A stretch of 64,000 nt of DNA from positions 91,962-155,961 of the forward strand of contig JAYMTA010000007.1 of the NCBI GenBank assembly GCA_036897625.1, in the 5' to 3' direction. Below are positions 15,021 through 28,800 of this stretch, in pieces (the stretch's first letter is position 1; every line of letters starts with the position of its first letter). Origin of the DNA: Pelargonium cotyledonis. Its lineage: Eukaryota; Streptophyta; Magnoliopsida; Geraniales; Geraniaceae. A program made the translations under genes and the position numbers. The notes beneath the pieces were generated by a model. The model did not search any database. It was not told where the DNA came from and saw only the letters and a program-made list of their open reading frames with translations.

Positions 15021-15104
15021 GAGAGGATTCAGACTTGAACTCACGGTACAAAGTACGATTTCTTGTTGATCTACTAAAGCCTTAAGACACTCAGCAATCT
15101 CTCC
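15021..15104 (-). pseudogene. class II tRNA-Ser-like element
   Basis: On the minus strand, GGAGAGATTGCTGAGTG, CTTAAGGC, a GTAC-TTT-GTAC variable arm and GAGTTCAAGTC lie in the order and at the spacing of a plant serine tRNA. The total of 84 nt is right for a tRNA with a long variable arm. The acceptor ends GGAGAGA and TCCTCTC pair only partly, the anticodon stem is broken, and T strand CTGAA does not pair with GTGAG. It resembles plastid-type tRNA-Ser more than the native mitochondrial one, but this is uncertain. Confidence 0.45.
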
Positions 15105-17234
15105 AAAATTTTTATAAACTGTCATCGAACAAAAAGTAAATACTTTCTAAAAGGAACTTAGCAAATTTAGACTCATTAGAACAATACTAAAGCCTACTCT
15201 ACGGCCGCTTGTGTGCACTTTAACACCAGTTAGTCTATTTCGTAAGGTGTTTGTACATCTGAGCCTTTTGCGCTGGATTTACTATATACTATATATATTT
15301 CATTACTTACTTTTTAAATGCCTTACTTATAACATTCCTAGGATTCTCGTTAAGCTGAAAGAGAAATACCTGACAACAGTACTAAAAAGAAGACTCCTGG
15401 CTCGTTGTGTTTTATCTTGTAAAAACGGAGACTTAAATGTAGGAGAAAACCTCTTACCTACACCTTTCTAAGTCTGGTCTTACTCTTAGTAGTACTCCTT
15501 AAGCTATACTTCTTAATACCTAGAACTAGACCGATTTTGTACCTATTTTTAGTTGCTAGATATCTCAGAGTCTTGAAAAGCTTTACGTTTACTTATTCAG
15601 AATACCCCGTTTTAGATTTAACCCGGATTAATAAGACAGTAGCTGCACGAGATTGTCGAAGCAAGAATCCTACAATTAACAGACAACTCCCTTATCTCGG
15701 TACCACATTACCTGTCCTTTTGACTATAGGAGGATGTGAAAACGAATTCCCAGTTTTGGAAATAAGGAAACTCTTCTATAACAAAAAAAGCACCCCATAA
15801 CATAAAAAGAGCATCCCTTTACTACTTATTCAATGAAACATAAGAAAAATGAATAAGAAACACTAACTAAAGCTGCGTATAGCCTACGAAGCAACTAAAA
15901 CTAAAGAAACCAAGACAGTTTCTATACAGAATTATTTGATACTTTGTTTTTATTAATTATCCTAAATTCCTAAATCTATAAGAAGGATCAACAATAAGGA
16001 CAGAAGCTCCTTGTTTCTTTATTACCGGATATCAAATGAGTTGCAGAAACTCTGTTCTCTTAAAAAGAATCCTAGTTTTATAGCACTCTAACCCGAGGTA
16101 TCTTATTTTTGAATACAAAGTAGAGGTAGCTTTTTGACAATGAAGTAAAACGCCATGTGAACTCTTCCGACTAGTCCCACAAATAAGATACAAAAAGTGT
16201 TTATGACTCGCGAGCTCTAAAGTAAAGCTGTTGAGAAAACTTATATTAGTAAAAACCAGTAGCTGCTAATGCGGATAAAACCCAATCAGACAAGAATTTT
16301 TTAAGCGTTCACTAATTAGAGTTTCGGCAACCAAATACTGAGGAGTCTAAATCAGAACTTGTATCATTTAGTCGAGACTAGAGAAAGTCTAATATAATCT
16401 CTATTTCGAACTTTCTTACTCGGCTTTCATTATACGTGTTGTAAAATTAATGATGTAGTAAGAAAAAAACTTTCGATTAAACGAGTTGCCCAAGCCGCTA
16501 TCAAACCTTCTTGCTTTAGAAAAGAGGTTTTGGTTATAGATTAAATGCAACTATATAAGATATTTTTAAATAATACTAATAAAACCGAGTTTGTTAAGTC
16601 TTAACTTAGCACAAGCAATAAGGAATAATAGGGTGTGTTGGAATTACGTTTTTCAAGTTTGCAGACTCCCGATTTAACTTAGAGCCTATCTTACATTTTT
16701 GGTTCGTAAGCAGATAGACAACGACTTTGTTTAAATAGTAAATTTCATTAGTATAGAGTATAGATACAGAACAACAAATGAAAAATCTCTATCTAAATGA
16801 TTTCATAACTCTATTCAGTTCTAAGATTATAGAAAGTCTTTGTTGTTATTCTTAAGTATCTAGATAAGGTTTACTGATAAATCTTTTAAAAACCCTAGTA
16901 GTTGAGTATCCCACTTATTTTATCCTAAGTATATAGCTGTCTAGTTTGGTTGTGAGCCTAAGAAAACCCTAGCATATCCACTTACCTAGCATTAGCCGAG
17001 AAAGCTAAATACATAGCCGTAAAAAACGGAGACTCTACTTACCAACAAAACCCCTACAAATCAGATACTTTGTAAGACCACATAAACAACAGGAATCTCT
17101 TACCACTTTATAAAAGCGCTACCTTGGCGTTACCCGAAGCAGGAAAAATTCTTAATTTTAAGTTCTATTTGGGTTATAGGTACAGAGAAGTAAGCAATAC
17201 ATAAAGATTCCTTTCCTTCTTATTACTTAGATTT

Positions 17235-17266
17235 TTAGTTGTTATAGACAGTGTTAGTTGTTATAG
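17235..17266. repeat. 13-bp direct repeat, period 19
   Basis: TTAGTTGTTATAG occurs at 17235-17247 and again at 17254-17266, six bases apart. Confidence 0.9.
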
Positions 17267-18040
17267 TCTTAAGGCATAGTCCTCCCGTTGACTTCTTTGT
17301 TATTTTTCTTACCTGCTAGAAAACCTAATCATATAAGTTTCGTTTATCCTATGAACACCCTGAATCTACTCGCCTAAGATTAATACTGGATTTAGAACTG
17401 GGCTGGGTTTCACTCACTATGAAAATAAGTGGATTACAAACCCTAAATATTGCCTTGATCAAGAAGGTTTTAGTGCATTTGCGGGCCCTTGATAAAATAA
17501 ATTTAGTGTATCGGGTTTGTAAATTTCTAGGTTTATTTCGGGAATTCTTAAACTGAGTTTTTCTCATAGGGAATCAGGATATATTACCCTTTTTATTCCT
17601 AAGAGAAGGATAGTAATGAGATTTACAACGGAATCCTTTCACTAGTATCAACTCTAAAAATAGAAGAAAAAGCCGCTTTATTATAACAGGTATTTTTTCC
17701 AAATGCAAGCGAAATTAGTACCCTCTGACTTAGTGAGAAATACTAGTAAAAACCCGAGGAAAACCGCTCCTATCAGGGGAGAAAAGGGTAATACTTGATT
17801 GAACACCTACAATACAACAATCCTTTGTAGTCAATGCAAGTAAAGGATCCCTCTTGGTATTCGCAATGCCAATAACTATATAAAACACTCGAACTGAAGA
17901 TATAAGATTTACCTTTTGTTACATACATAATATTATTAAATTTAGTGTATTTATTAGGGTATATTTAGCAATCACAAAAACTAAGCTGCCAGATACAGCC
18001 GAATCCCTTATCCATAATCAGATAGACTACTTGAATTACT

Positions 18041-18110
18041 ATCACACGACTTGAACCCACTGATCTATCGAGGAATACATATAATAGGGACTCAATTACC
18101 GGATCTTATT
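18041..18110 (-). pseudogene. tRNA-like T-arm remnant
   Basis: The minus strand carries GTGGGTTCAAGTCGTGTGA, which agrees over most of its length with the 3' end of the element at 31255 (GGGTTCCAGTCGTGTCA). The unpaired strand CGTGT is shared. The upstream D-arm is only suggested. Confidence 0.25.
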
Positions 18111-21100
18111 TCATCTCTAAGAAGGGGCCCAATACAACCTTTAGTTCTGTCATGTATCTAATATTGTTTATTAACTTGTGTTTTTTAGTTTATGAGTACG
18201 ACAAAAAAAGGAGCTCTTGTACTATAAAAGTATGGGCCTTCTTAAACCTTTGGGCAAAATATACCAATTCTTAAATATATAATAAGCAAGCTAACTTCAC
18301 TTTGATGAAAAAGTCCTTCTATAAGTTTCTCGTACTAGCTTAAGTGGGCTTGATTCGAAACCACGGCATTCTTTTATTTAAGTTTCAAAACTCTTTGAGG
18401 TTTTGAGCTCTAGCTCCTGAATAAAGTACCCCGTTTTCTTATCTATCCTAAGCGATTAACGCCCGTATTTAGCTTCTTTTTAATGCATGATGGGTAAGTT
18501 TCTTAAGGGACAGAAAGAGCAATCCTTTTAGTATCACTGTCAATAATAGATCTCTCTTATGGGATCTTAAGTATAAGTGGGATCACAAAATACTCCCAGA
18601 AAATGAAAGCTGTTAACACTTTAAATAAATAGAACGCCTTTTATTAGTTATCTGTAATAAATATTATTTAAGAAAACTCTTTGTTTGTTCTTTACTCTAC
18701 TTAGTACATAGATAGGAATCCTTCTATTTGATACTCTTTTTTCCCAGTCTGGCATTTTTCTTTGTATTTTGACTTTTATGAGTATGTATAAATTTCTGAT
18801 AAAGGCTAGGAGCTGGACACTACAAAGGTAATTAACTTTGAAATTTAGTATATTCTTTTATTTGTAATCACAATAGCTCCTCCCAAGTCCGGGAAGCTCT
18901 TAATTATACCATGTCTTTTCTTATTACTTAAAAAACCTTCCTAAAAAAGTAATACTTAACTTAAATGCTACCACTCTCCGGTGAATGCACAGTTATAGGA
19001 AGAGCTTATATCAATCAATAGAATAGGTGTAGGCTAAGTATTCGTACAGGTATTAACAGATATTAGGCGAACCCCTCTCAATTATGGTAAGTTTTATTTT
19101 ATCTCGATTTTTTAATGCTATCTTTTTAAAAGTTGAAAGTTTAGATCAGGATACTCTTCCAATCTGAAGAGACTCCAGTTTAAGAAAGAAAGGCTAGAAT
19201 AATTGTTCAAATGTAATTAAAAGGCTTGGCTAGGATACCCTGCCTGACTAAAAAACATTTTTTCTTATCCTAAAATTCTTGTGTTTCTAGTTTTACGTCC
19301 CAACATTTCCCTCTTGGTAGGGCTTCTACATTGTTTTGAGACACTTTTTTGCTTTTAAACTTTTTAACACGTACCCTTTCCATTGTTTATAGAGGCGTTT
19401 AGCAGCTCCCTCATAGAGCCCGAATAAGTCAGTGCGGCATGGATAAGAATTACCACATACTAAAAACACAATATTGTATGCAATGAATACCTCGGTTTTT
19501 AAAAAGATAAGACTAGACTAAATCTTTTATGCTTAAGCCCTTCAAATTTCTTGTTCTGTAAAAAGTACATAACATAACTCACCGGCAGAGTCAATTTTAG
19601 AATAGTAGTAGGCGCAAGCCCTGGATTAGTGGATATTTAGTTTTGATAAAAGGATTCTGGAGTAATCTTTCAGAAAAAAAATATCTACAGGATTTTATAA
19701 AGTGTTCTATAAAAGACAAAACCCTCTTGTTGGGGTACATTCCTCGAGCAGGAGATCTATTATACAAATAAGCTGGCTTTAACAATAAGACTTAATCAAT
19801 AAGTCTGGTAAAAAGTTCGGAAAGTTGGGGTAGTATCAATTAATAATTAAAGCAACACCCGGTATATGAAAAGCATCAGCAGAGGGAGGATAATGTTATA
19901 ATAGAATGTTGTAGATAGAACCTGAAATACCTTATAAGCACCACCAGCAACTGGACTTTAGCCACATTTAGTTTTATAGAAAGCGAAAATCCTATTCTAA
20001 GTTGCTCTATCCCTTTTAAGACCTGCAATTTTCTCAAGTGGGAAGATTCATATCCCGAAATGACAACACATTTTTCTGTAAGGTAAGGTGTCTTTATTAT
20101 TTCAGGTAGCTTGTAGTAAACTAAGAAATTGGTTTCTGCAAAAATCTCACTTACTTAACAGGGTGCGCTTTGACGCCATCTCCTTAGAGTAGAATAAAAT
20201 CTTGTTTATTTCACCTTTTATTTAGTCTTACCTTTTCCGTTGAACCAAAGCGATAAGGTTGGTTTTCGCCCCCTTTGTAAAATCGCAGGGATTCCCAGTT
20301 TCCTTAAAGTTAGTTAGATAACAAGCTTCTTATAGCACTTTAAAAACCATCACATTTATTTATATGAAATATATAGAATTTTGGTTTAGAAAAGCCCTAT
20401 AAACAGAAACTACTTTTTAAATAAATCTCAATTTAGAGCACTCTCCGCTTGAACAATTTCAGATCATTCCTTTCATAAACAAAAAAATTTAGGAAAAAAT
20501 CCCTACTATTTGATTGCTTGCTTTAAAATAGTATAACTAAGAACTTATCTAAGGTATTGGCTTTATTCTTAAGAGGAGAGGAGTTTACCCTCGGCTACTC
20601 TAATATATCTTTATCCGTTCTACCAAAACCAGGTCCTAGTTGGCTTTTGTTTGTAAGAGTAGGTTAGTGAATAAATGGTTATGCCTGAGAACTTCTTTCG
20701 ATATAAAAGTATTAGAACTGCTCTTGCTTACTATTAAGGAATATTTACAGGCTTTTTCAAAACCACTTAGGAGCACAGTTTCCCTAAATTACTAGGGCCT
20801 ATTTCAACTTAGAGATTTGAATTAATGTTTATTTACCCCAATCTACAGGGGTTATTCCACAACTGAAATTTTTAGTACTGACGAAACATCTATACGTTTG
20901 AAAGTTGTAAGGAATAGCAATAGGCATAACACGTAATATTCCTACTTACGACAATTCGTATAATCAGTTTCTTGTATAGCAAGATACTTTTTCCGAGGAC
21001 AGTAACTAAGTAAAAAGGAGACTCTTATATAGTTTCGTTGAATAGAGCAAAAAACATAAAATATTGGATTAAAACCAGCAGAGTCTATTTCCTTATCCAG

Positions 21101-22374
21101 TATCATGATAAAAGGCCTCCTCTTTTTCCTAAAGTTTTAAAAACTTATAAGTTACGGGTTGAATTTTTACTTGTATATCTGGTACTTGTTAATTATATCA
21201 TAGTATGCTTGTGATCTCAAAAAGCTTACAAATAGTAAATAAAGGCATTCTCATTCCATTTTCTTACAAGCAGGATAGATTAACCAATCTGATAAAAAAA
21301 CTAGGGTTTACTACGAAATACTAAGTCCATATTAGAGGAGCTATTACTGTTGAAATCTCAAACTAGCTGGAATGTGATTCCTTAGAAAAAGAGAATGAAT
21401 TCCTGTTTAGAGTTGAACGGCTCCCCTCCCAGAGTCTTTTATATTATGTAGCACTGGTCTTTAATTACTAAGTGTTTTTTATTCTTTTAGAGCTGGATAC
21501 TTTAAATACCAAGTAGATGATCGCATTTTGTTTAAGAAGTTAATCCTTAAATTCACTGTAAATACTCCTATAACAACCCTGTTTCTAGTTAAAGCTATTT
21601 GTTAAATAAAAAATCGAATGCTTATGTATTCTCCTTAATTTATAAGATCAATCTCATTCAAGAAATAAATAAAAAGGGTAATGTAATGCAGAATTAAGAC
21701 AACTAAGATTCAAGACTAAAAAGAATTCAAAAAGGAGAGACTTGACACTAAGAAACATAGCGTACCCCGAGTTAGATAAAGGGTTTTTACTGAGCAAGAA
21801 CTAACTAAGTCAAGAGCATGTATCCTTAAGCCTTTTCTTTGAGAAGTTAGGTTATTGCTTGTGCATATGTCTTATTAACGGTAACAAGGTACCTTTTTCT
21901 AAGTCACAGCTTAACGGATCCAAAACTCCTAAGGGGTATTAGAGAGAACTGCCAGAACCTAGCTTTCTTTACATATTTGCTCGTACGTGGGATAAAATTT
22001 AACAGAGGAGACAATCTTTATAAGATCCCTTACCTATATAGAATACTCTGCAACAAATTCCTGTTTTTAAGAAAAAAACCGGGTTTACCTAAATTCATAA
22101 GTAAAAAACATAAGTAAACCGCGAAATAGGAGGAACTACAAAGACAATTCCTTTCCTCTTACTTAATAGCTAGACCCTTCTGAGTCTTTGCATTTGTACT
22201 TATCCTGAAGGTTAAGTGTTAATGAATTTTCTGGCAAAACTCTTTGATTAGACTTAATTTTATATCTCTGTCGGGTTCCTACAATCTTTGAGGCATTTCA
22301 CAAGTCCTTAGTCAACTAATATTAAGCATTTTCGTGACTGCTGCTAAAACTGGATCGTAAAACAGAAGGTATAA

Positions 22375-22761
22375 ATGAAACTAGGAACACCCCGGGATAG
22401 CCTAATAAAAAGCGGGGCCTCTTCCCACCATCGACTTCTTATTACTTACTGTATCCCTTTCTCATCCTTCTTACTCAAAACTTGTTTCTTACTCTTCATA
22501 TCTATACTTCTTTTCTTAGTCTTCTGCATACCTCTCTTTGGAGCTACGCCCTTTTGAGTCCTTGTCTTTCTTAGTCTTGCTACCGGATATTCTACCTTGA
22601 TAGTTGCTATAAGAAATCACACACTAAAGACTTTAAATGTACAAACAAAAATCTTCCTTACGGGGCACCCAAACCCTTGTTTTAAGGCATGCTTTCTAGA
22701 TAAAAACTTTGCCGGCGTGTTATTCTACTTAATTCCGATTCTTTTCCTTGGGATTTTTTAA
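22375..22761 (+). pseudogene. hydrophobic frame interrupted by one TGA, unrecognised
   Basis: An ATG at 22375 opens a frame of 128 codons ending in TAA at 22759-22761, with a single in-frame TGA at 22555-22557. The conceptual product has about three hydrophobic stretches (around residues 23-60, 62-78 and 112-128). I do not recognise a family. The + strand is strongly pyrimidine-rich here, which lowers stop frequency and favours hydrophobic codons, so the frame may be a composition effect. If real, it is a broken membrane-protein gene or one that reads UGA as an amino acid; nad9 gives no test of UGA. Confidence 0.25.
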
Positions 22762-23078
22762 CTCCCCAGGATAGCTAGGAGTTTCCTTGTTGTTTGTTTA
22801 AAGAAAGAGTTCTAAGGGAATTTAAAGATTAGGTTCCTTCCATTATAGAATTTTACTTGTATAAAAGCAGAAAGTTACAGGATATTCTTAATAACATTCT
22901 TGGAATTTATTAGGTATACTCTTATTAACTATTGTAAAGTCCTCTTCAACATATTTTGGAGACTCTGCTTGGCAGACGGGTTTGATTATTCGGGGCGTTC
23001 TGTCATTGTTGTAGGCTCCTACTTTTATTAGATCAATGTGAATTGCCTCGCAATAGAGCTCTTCCAGACTTTAATTTG

Positions 23079-23094
23079 CTGTCTAATTAGACAG
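23079..23094. repeat. 16-bp perfect palindrome
   Basis: CTGTCTAATTAGACAG is its own reverse complement. There is no gene nearby. It could be a protein-binding or recombination site, or chance. Confidence 0.8.
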
Positions 23095-24539
23095 TGTTTT
23101 GCTCCGAACATAAGAATTACTAAGAAGCAAATTCAGGAAAAGAAAACTTTGTATGGGAAATGCGTGAGCAAGTTGTGCAGGGGCATCTTGTATTGTTAAA
23201 TAGAACACCTACTTTGGATAGATTAGGTATACAGGTCTTCCAACCTCTTTCAGTGAAAAGACAAATGCTTTGTCTTTTTAGGTATTGTAGATCCCAGCAT
23301 ATATAGCCCTTTACTAAGGTTGCGGGCCTAATTTAACAAGTTCTTGCAAACCCCTTTCCAAAGCCCTTCTAAAAATCATTGCAAATGCTTTTTTCTTCTC
23401 CTATACTAAAGGGAGGCTTTCTAAGTCTGGGCTACAGTCTATCCCATAAAAAATACTGACAAGGGGTGCATAAATATATGCTACATAGGGGACCAAAATA
23501 AGGAGTACTCTCTTGCCGAACTAGGAGTAATCCAGAAAGAAAAGGAATTGGACACCTTATAAAATAAAATGCAAATAAAAGTTCTCAATTAAAAGTGCGT
23601 TCGTTAGAGTGAGTCATACGCACACATGTTTGCTAGACTACAAGCCTATATTCTTATCATTACTAAAGATAGACTTTTGGTAACAAGAAAAGTCTAGGTT
23701 TTCCAACTCTCCTCAAGAACTCGACACAAACACTTATAGATTCGTAAAATCTCTAGGATGTCAGCCTAAATATAGGGAAAACCGCTTTCAAAAATTGGGT
23801 TGGGAAATTCTATTAGTTTACAAAGAGAGGGCCTCTACTCTTATTATATATCTTTTTTTAGAGAACTAAACCTCACAAATTACTTCAAAAGGTCTACTTC
23901 AATGCCTGCTAAAAGAGAGCTCTAACCTAAGATTCTGATGTATTCTTTCTTTTTTAGACTTTTAGAAGTAGAATAGAAGTCTTTCCAGGAGAAGCGGCTG
24001 CACACTGCCAGGAGAGGGATATCCTACAGATGACAAAGGAAATCTTAGGGAATCTTAGAATCGATTTGTCCGTACTGATTCGTGCAGTTTTGCATTTTTA
24101 ATCCCCTCTTTCCAAGTATTTACGTTACACCTAATACTCGTATACTTGGTTTTTTGTTTTGCTCGGTAGCAGTTAAAGGAGTATAGACTAAGACAATTAT
24201 TTACCATGTAAGTGGGTTTCTTCTAAAGTAAAGAAAGGCCCGTCAAAAAGGGTAATTTTCCGTTTTCTATCTAAGGAGCCTTCTCTCATTTTTATACTTT
24301 TAAAGACTCAACAAATTAAGGCCCCTTTCAAGTATCTCAGTTTTAGCAGCAGCTACATGGATAAAAAGGAATTTACTTATATAGAAAAGAGTTATTTAAA
24401 AGTTAATCACGTAAAAAACAATTTCTCTCAAACCAGGATTGCTGTATAAAAGCATTCAATTTATTTCGAACGGGACCCCGAGAACTTATAAGAGAAGCTT
24501 ATAACTTTAGCCTTCCCCTCTGATATACCACTCTATACA

Positions 24540-24612
24540 GAGTGTATAGCTCGGTTGGTAGAACATTGAGCTCTTAAGCTAGCGATCGCGGGTTCAAGTG
24601 GTGTCAGTTCCG
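24540..24612 (+). pseudogene. tRNA-Lys-like element
   Basis: Positions 1-53 resemble tRNA-Lys: TATAGCTCGGTTGGTAGAAC covers the D-arm, then TTGAG, loop CTCTTAA (anticodon CTT), and the 5' T strand GCGGG followed by TTCAAGT. From there the sequence leaves the family. GGTGT replaces the expected CCTGC-type strand, and CAGTTCC cannot close with GAGTGTA. The D stem also has a C-A clash, and the anticodon stem loses two pairs. It looks like a tRNA-Lys copy whose 3' end was replaced or has decayed. The unusual 3' stretch TTCAAGTGG-NN-TCAGT recurs at the Gln-like element at 43988. Confidence 0.55.
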
Positions 24613-25801
24613 AAAAGTTATCTATAAAAAAGAGAAAAACAAAATGTGTAGAATCTCTACAAAAGTAAAAAAGTATACTTGTTTAAAACCTCGGAGTTCC
24701 TCTTCCGCGCTCTCTCTTTGATCAAAGCTTGCTATACTATAAATGGAACAAGTATGGTATTTACACGCGTAAACGCAGCGAGATAACCCAGTCTAGGAAG
24801 GATAAGTTCGTGAATGAGACAAAAACTTTAGCATTGGGAAAATATATGAAAATATATTAGATTCCTCTAAATAAGGTGATAAAAAGGGGACCCTAAGAAA
24901 AGGGGGGAGTTAAGCGTAACTATTAAAACTTTGTAAAGAAAAGATGAATTTAATCTAGATAAGAACTCATTATTTGTTAGCGGTTGTTAGGGAAATCCTC
25001 ATTAATCGTCATTGAAGAACTTTAGAAACATCTAGTGAACTTTTTTGTCATAAAGGTAACTATATATACCCTATCTTTTTAAAAGGGCGGGACTTAAGAA
25101 AATATATTTACCTTTACCTAGAGTTTCATACACTTTCGATTAGGGTTAATAAAAAAGAAGACCCTAGTCCATAATTTTAATAGGATCTTGGTAATATCCG
25201 GTTACTAGAGGTTCGGTTCTATTACAAATAGTTAGTTCACAAGACTTAAGTTTAGTTGTTTATAAAAGTCTGATTGGTAATGCAATGCACTGGGTTTCAC
25301 AAAAAGGATAAGCGTACCCAGGTAGAGCTTCTTAAGGTATACAATTTGAGTAATCATAAAATTTTTAGGCAATTTTAATAATATATAATAATGGAAAAAC
25401 CGAATAAGTAAGGACTAGCTATAGTAGTATTAAATTACCAAAGCCTACACACTACCAAGATATATCTCCTAACTGAAAGTTTGTGAAACCTTTTTTGTTA
25501 AATTTAAAGAGTAAGATTGCTGAGTTTGAAACTCTAAACCTCTCCTAAATCCAAGGTGTAGACTTCTTTTTATATAAAGCTAGCTGCTTCACAGCGATAG
25601 AACTTCTTCTCTCATCAACGCGCTTAAAGCAAAATTAATGACATATCCAGAAAAAGTCTTGGTATATTTAAGATCATTGTTAATAGAACATAACCAATGA
25701 TAGAATAAGGTGCTTGCTAGCTTCCCCTTATTATGCGTTTTATGTCAGTTATTTAGGAATAGAAGTTATCCATAGTATTCAATAGATTTCTTATATATTT
25801 A

Positions 25802-25873
25802 AGGAGTATAGCTACGTGTTAAAGCACGAGTCCCTAGAGTTAGCATGTAAAGGTTCGACTCGTATTAAGCTCT
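25802..25873 (+). pseudogene. tRNA-Gln-like relic
   Basis: AGGAGTA plus TA at the 5' end, GCACGAGT, GTTAGCATG and AAAGGTTCG align in order with the element upstream of nad9 (52038-52110), including the non-consensus CGAGT and GTTAG anticodon strands. The anticodon loop has drifted to CCCTAGA, so no Gln anticodon remains. The T-loop is TTCGACT and the 3' strands (CGTAT, TAAGCTC) do not pair. The flanks of the two elements are unrelated, so the duplicated unit is about tRNA-sized. Confidence 0.5.
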
Positions 25874-28800
25874 GTTTGAAAAGGTACTGATTTCAGAGTT
25901 CTGGATCTGATATTCCCTGTTTTTAACAAAGGAAAGTAAAAGGAAAAACTTACTCAGGTACAGAGCCCCATTTTGAGGTTTGTATTTATAAAAAGTTTAG
26001 TTCATAGATATAGATAGAGTCTCCAGGGGTTTTTCTCATTGGATGAATGTCAATTAATAGATTTCAGGTTGCTTGTTGTTTGCAAACAAGTAAGGGTCTA
26101 AGCCGCCCTAGAGTGCCAATAGTAGTTAAAATTTTTCCTTTTCCGATGTCTTTAATATAGGAAAAATAAGCTCAATCGTTTTTCTATTTATAGTAGGGTT
26201 TATTTCTCAATATACGTCGTTAGTCAAAGTCACTCTGTTTTTTACTTTCTAGTAAAGCTAACACTTATTAAAGTATACTAGCCGCTACTTTTTTTTATAA
26301 TATTATGAAAACCCTATAGCAATTAACAACAAAAAATAGAATTTAAACCTTTCGCCAAGAAAAAAGCAGGAAAGCAAGGTATTCTTGGACATATAGAACA
26401 AATTCTTCTAAGAGCAATTCTTAAGGAAGTCCCTAATTGGATTATTCTCTTCTGAAACTTCTACTTTTTAAAACCCCGGGAGCAAAAAGGGTACTTCTTA
26501 CCCGTTTAGAAAAAGAGGGAGCTACCAGAAAATAAGAACTACAGGGAACACTTGAAATGAAACATGAGTTATTATGAGACATATTGCATTCGAGATATAA
26601 AACAACACCTTCTTCAAATATTTATTAATTCGATATCGATTACAGAAAACAGGTATAACAAAAGCTTTTCATTAAACAAAGTAGTCGGAAACAGCAACTT
26701 TGAGGTGAGGTACTTCTCCTCTTACCGGGATCAATACAAACAGCTTCTACGAAAAATACTTACTAATCCCAGAAATATAAGAGATTTAAGAGACTTATCT
26801 GACTGACAAAAAAAAGGGTTCCCATAACCGGACTCTATTTTTAAGATTTCGAATTACCCGACTATACAATTTGGAAAAATCCCGGTAATCTTAGATGAGA
26901 CTCTCCCCTTTTTGAAATACACATATTTTTAGAGCTTTACTTTAAAAACGCAGGAAAGCGTACTCATTATTTAGTCTATGAGTTCTGACCTTTTTTTATT
27001 TATACTAAGTTCTTCCTTCGCACGTTACCCTTATAAATTGAGAATATCTAACTATTCACAGTAGTCTATTTTGGATGGCTTGTATGGTAGTGTACAGTTC
27101 AAAGAGAGTTGCTAATTTATTACCTCTTATTGGATTCCTTTTTATTGAAGGGAATACTAATACATTAACAGCAAAAAACTTGCTATGCTAATAGTAGAAT
27201 CAAGAACTCTTTAAGATATACGCTCTGTAATAAACTCCCAGGGGATTTTCGCGGAGAAGCGCCTTCCCTAATAAAAATAGAGTTTAGGAAAACCTGAAGG
27301 AAGGACTGCTATAAGCGCTTAGTTCTATATATCTATAATAGTAAGAGGAACTTTAGACTAGACTTTTGCTAAGAATCAATCTAAAGAATGAATTGAAATA
27401 TCCAAAAAATTATTAAAGCAAGTCCTTTACAAATAATATAGAAAGAAGAATTTCTGAAATAAAGGATCCGATTTAAAATAGTTAACTACGGCTATGACAT
27501 GGCTCTTTATAGAATAGAAGGACAACAAAAGAAAAGGGTAAAGTCATACAATTATGTGCTTTAATAAAGAGGTTTTAGAAGATATAAGATTCTAGGCTGG
27601 GATTGCCCTGGTTAAATGCAGTACTATTAAAAAACATACGCAGGACTCTGGGACCCTTCTTTATTGAAGAAAAGTTTCGTTTTTAAAGTTAGTTTAAGAT
27701 TCCAAAAGGGTTTTAACACAAGCGCTACTACTGAAACGTAGGATCGTTCTAGAATTTCCTTATTATCCAGGGAGTGAATACAAGTATTGTCTTAAATTCC
27801 TAGCAAATAGGTAAGAACTGCCTATAGGTATTCAGTAATACATAAATTTGTTTGTACTCTCTAATTAAAAAATATATTCGAAAGATTAAGTTACGTTGTA
27901 GGTCTATCTTTTGATACGCAACTCAATACAACTCGAAGACTTCTTTAGCTTCGTAAAGCAAGAATAAAATACTAGAATAAACTCAGCATTTTTATACATT
28001 AGGGCCCCGTCACAGGGGGTATCTAATAATGGTGTTATACCGCATGATAAGGGTCTTATAAACAGTTTTTTTTTTAATTTTATTAATTAATGGGTAACAG
28101 ATGTCAACTAAAAGAAGAGGTAGAATAAGAATCCGTTGTAAACTTGTAGGATTCTTTATTATATATAACAGGGGTAGGGTGCCTTGTAGAAGGAATTCCA
28201 GTGAACTTAAACTATAGACGGATGCTTGTTTCTAAAGCGAGACACATATGCTCCTAAGGGTCAAGGTATATTATTAAAAAGTATTAAGCTCAAGTTAGGA
28301 AAACTCTCTATCTCATGAGTTACTAAAAAGCAGGGGCTCAGGCCATGATTATATAAAATTTTTGTAATGGAAATACAAGCTCTAGTTAAGAGGGAATCAA
28401 TCAATTCTAATTGCCCAATATTGCCTTGGTGTAAAGTAACCCCGTTTTAGGTGTAAGACTTGTTTCTTGTTCCATACGAGGTGCTTTTTAACACATATTT
28501 AGTACATGGCTTTAAGGAGCCGCAGGGATTGTCCAACTCTACTCGTATTGTCTATTTTTATGAAAGGGCCTCGTTATAAAAAAGCCTCAGACTAAAAAAG
28601 AATACCGAATTCCAAACCTAAACCAAAAAGGAAAGACTAAGCTTGTATCTAAAAAAGGTAGTCGTTATTACTAGCTTAAGGGTTTCCCTATTCCCAATAC
28701 GGATTCAATGACGTATGACAAGAGCTTCTTATATTTTTACTAAACCCAAGTCTCGTTCACGAGTAAAAACTCAATAAAGTAACCTCAACATGCTGCCCCC

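Larger units (their letters stand above)
15105..24539. other. intergenic DNA, no intact gene
   Basis: Short frames only. Items of note are a 13-bp direct repeat at 17235-17266, the weak T-arm remnant near 18050, the hydrophobic broken frame at 22375-22761, and the 16-bp palindrome at 23079-23094. Confidence 0.7.
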
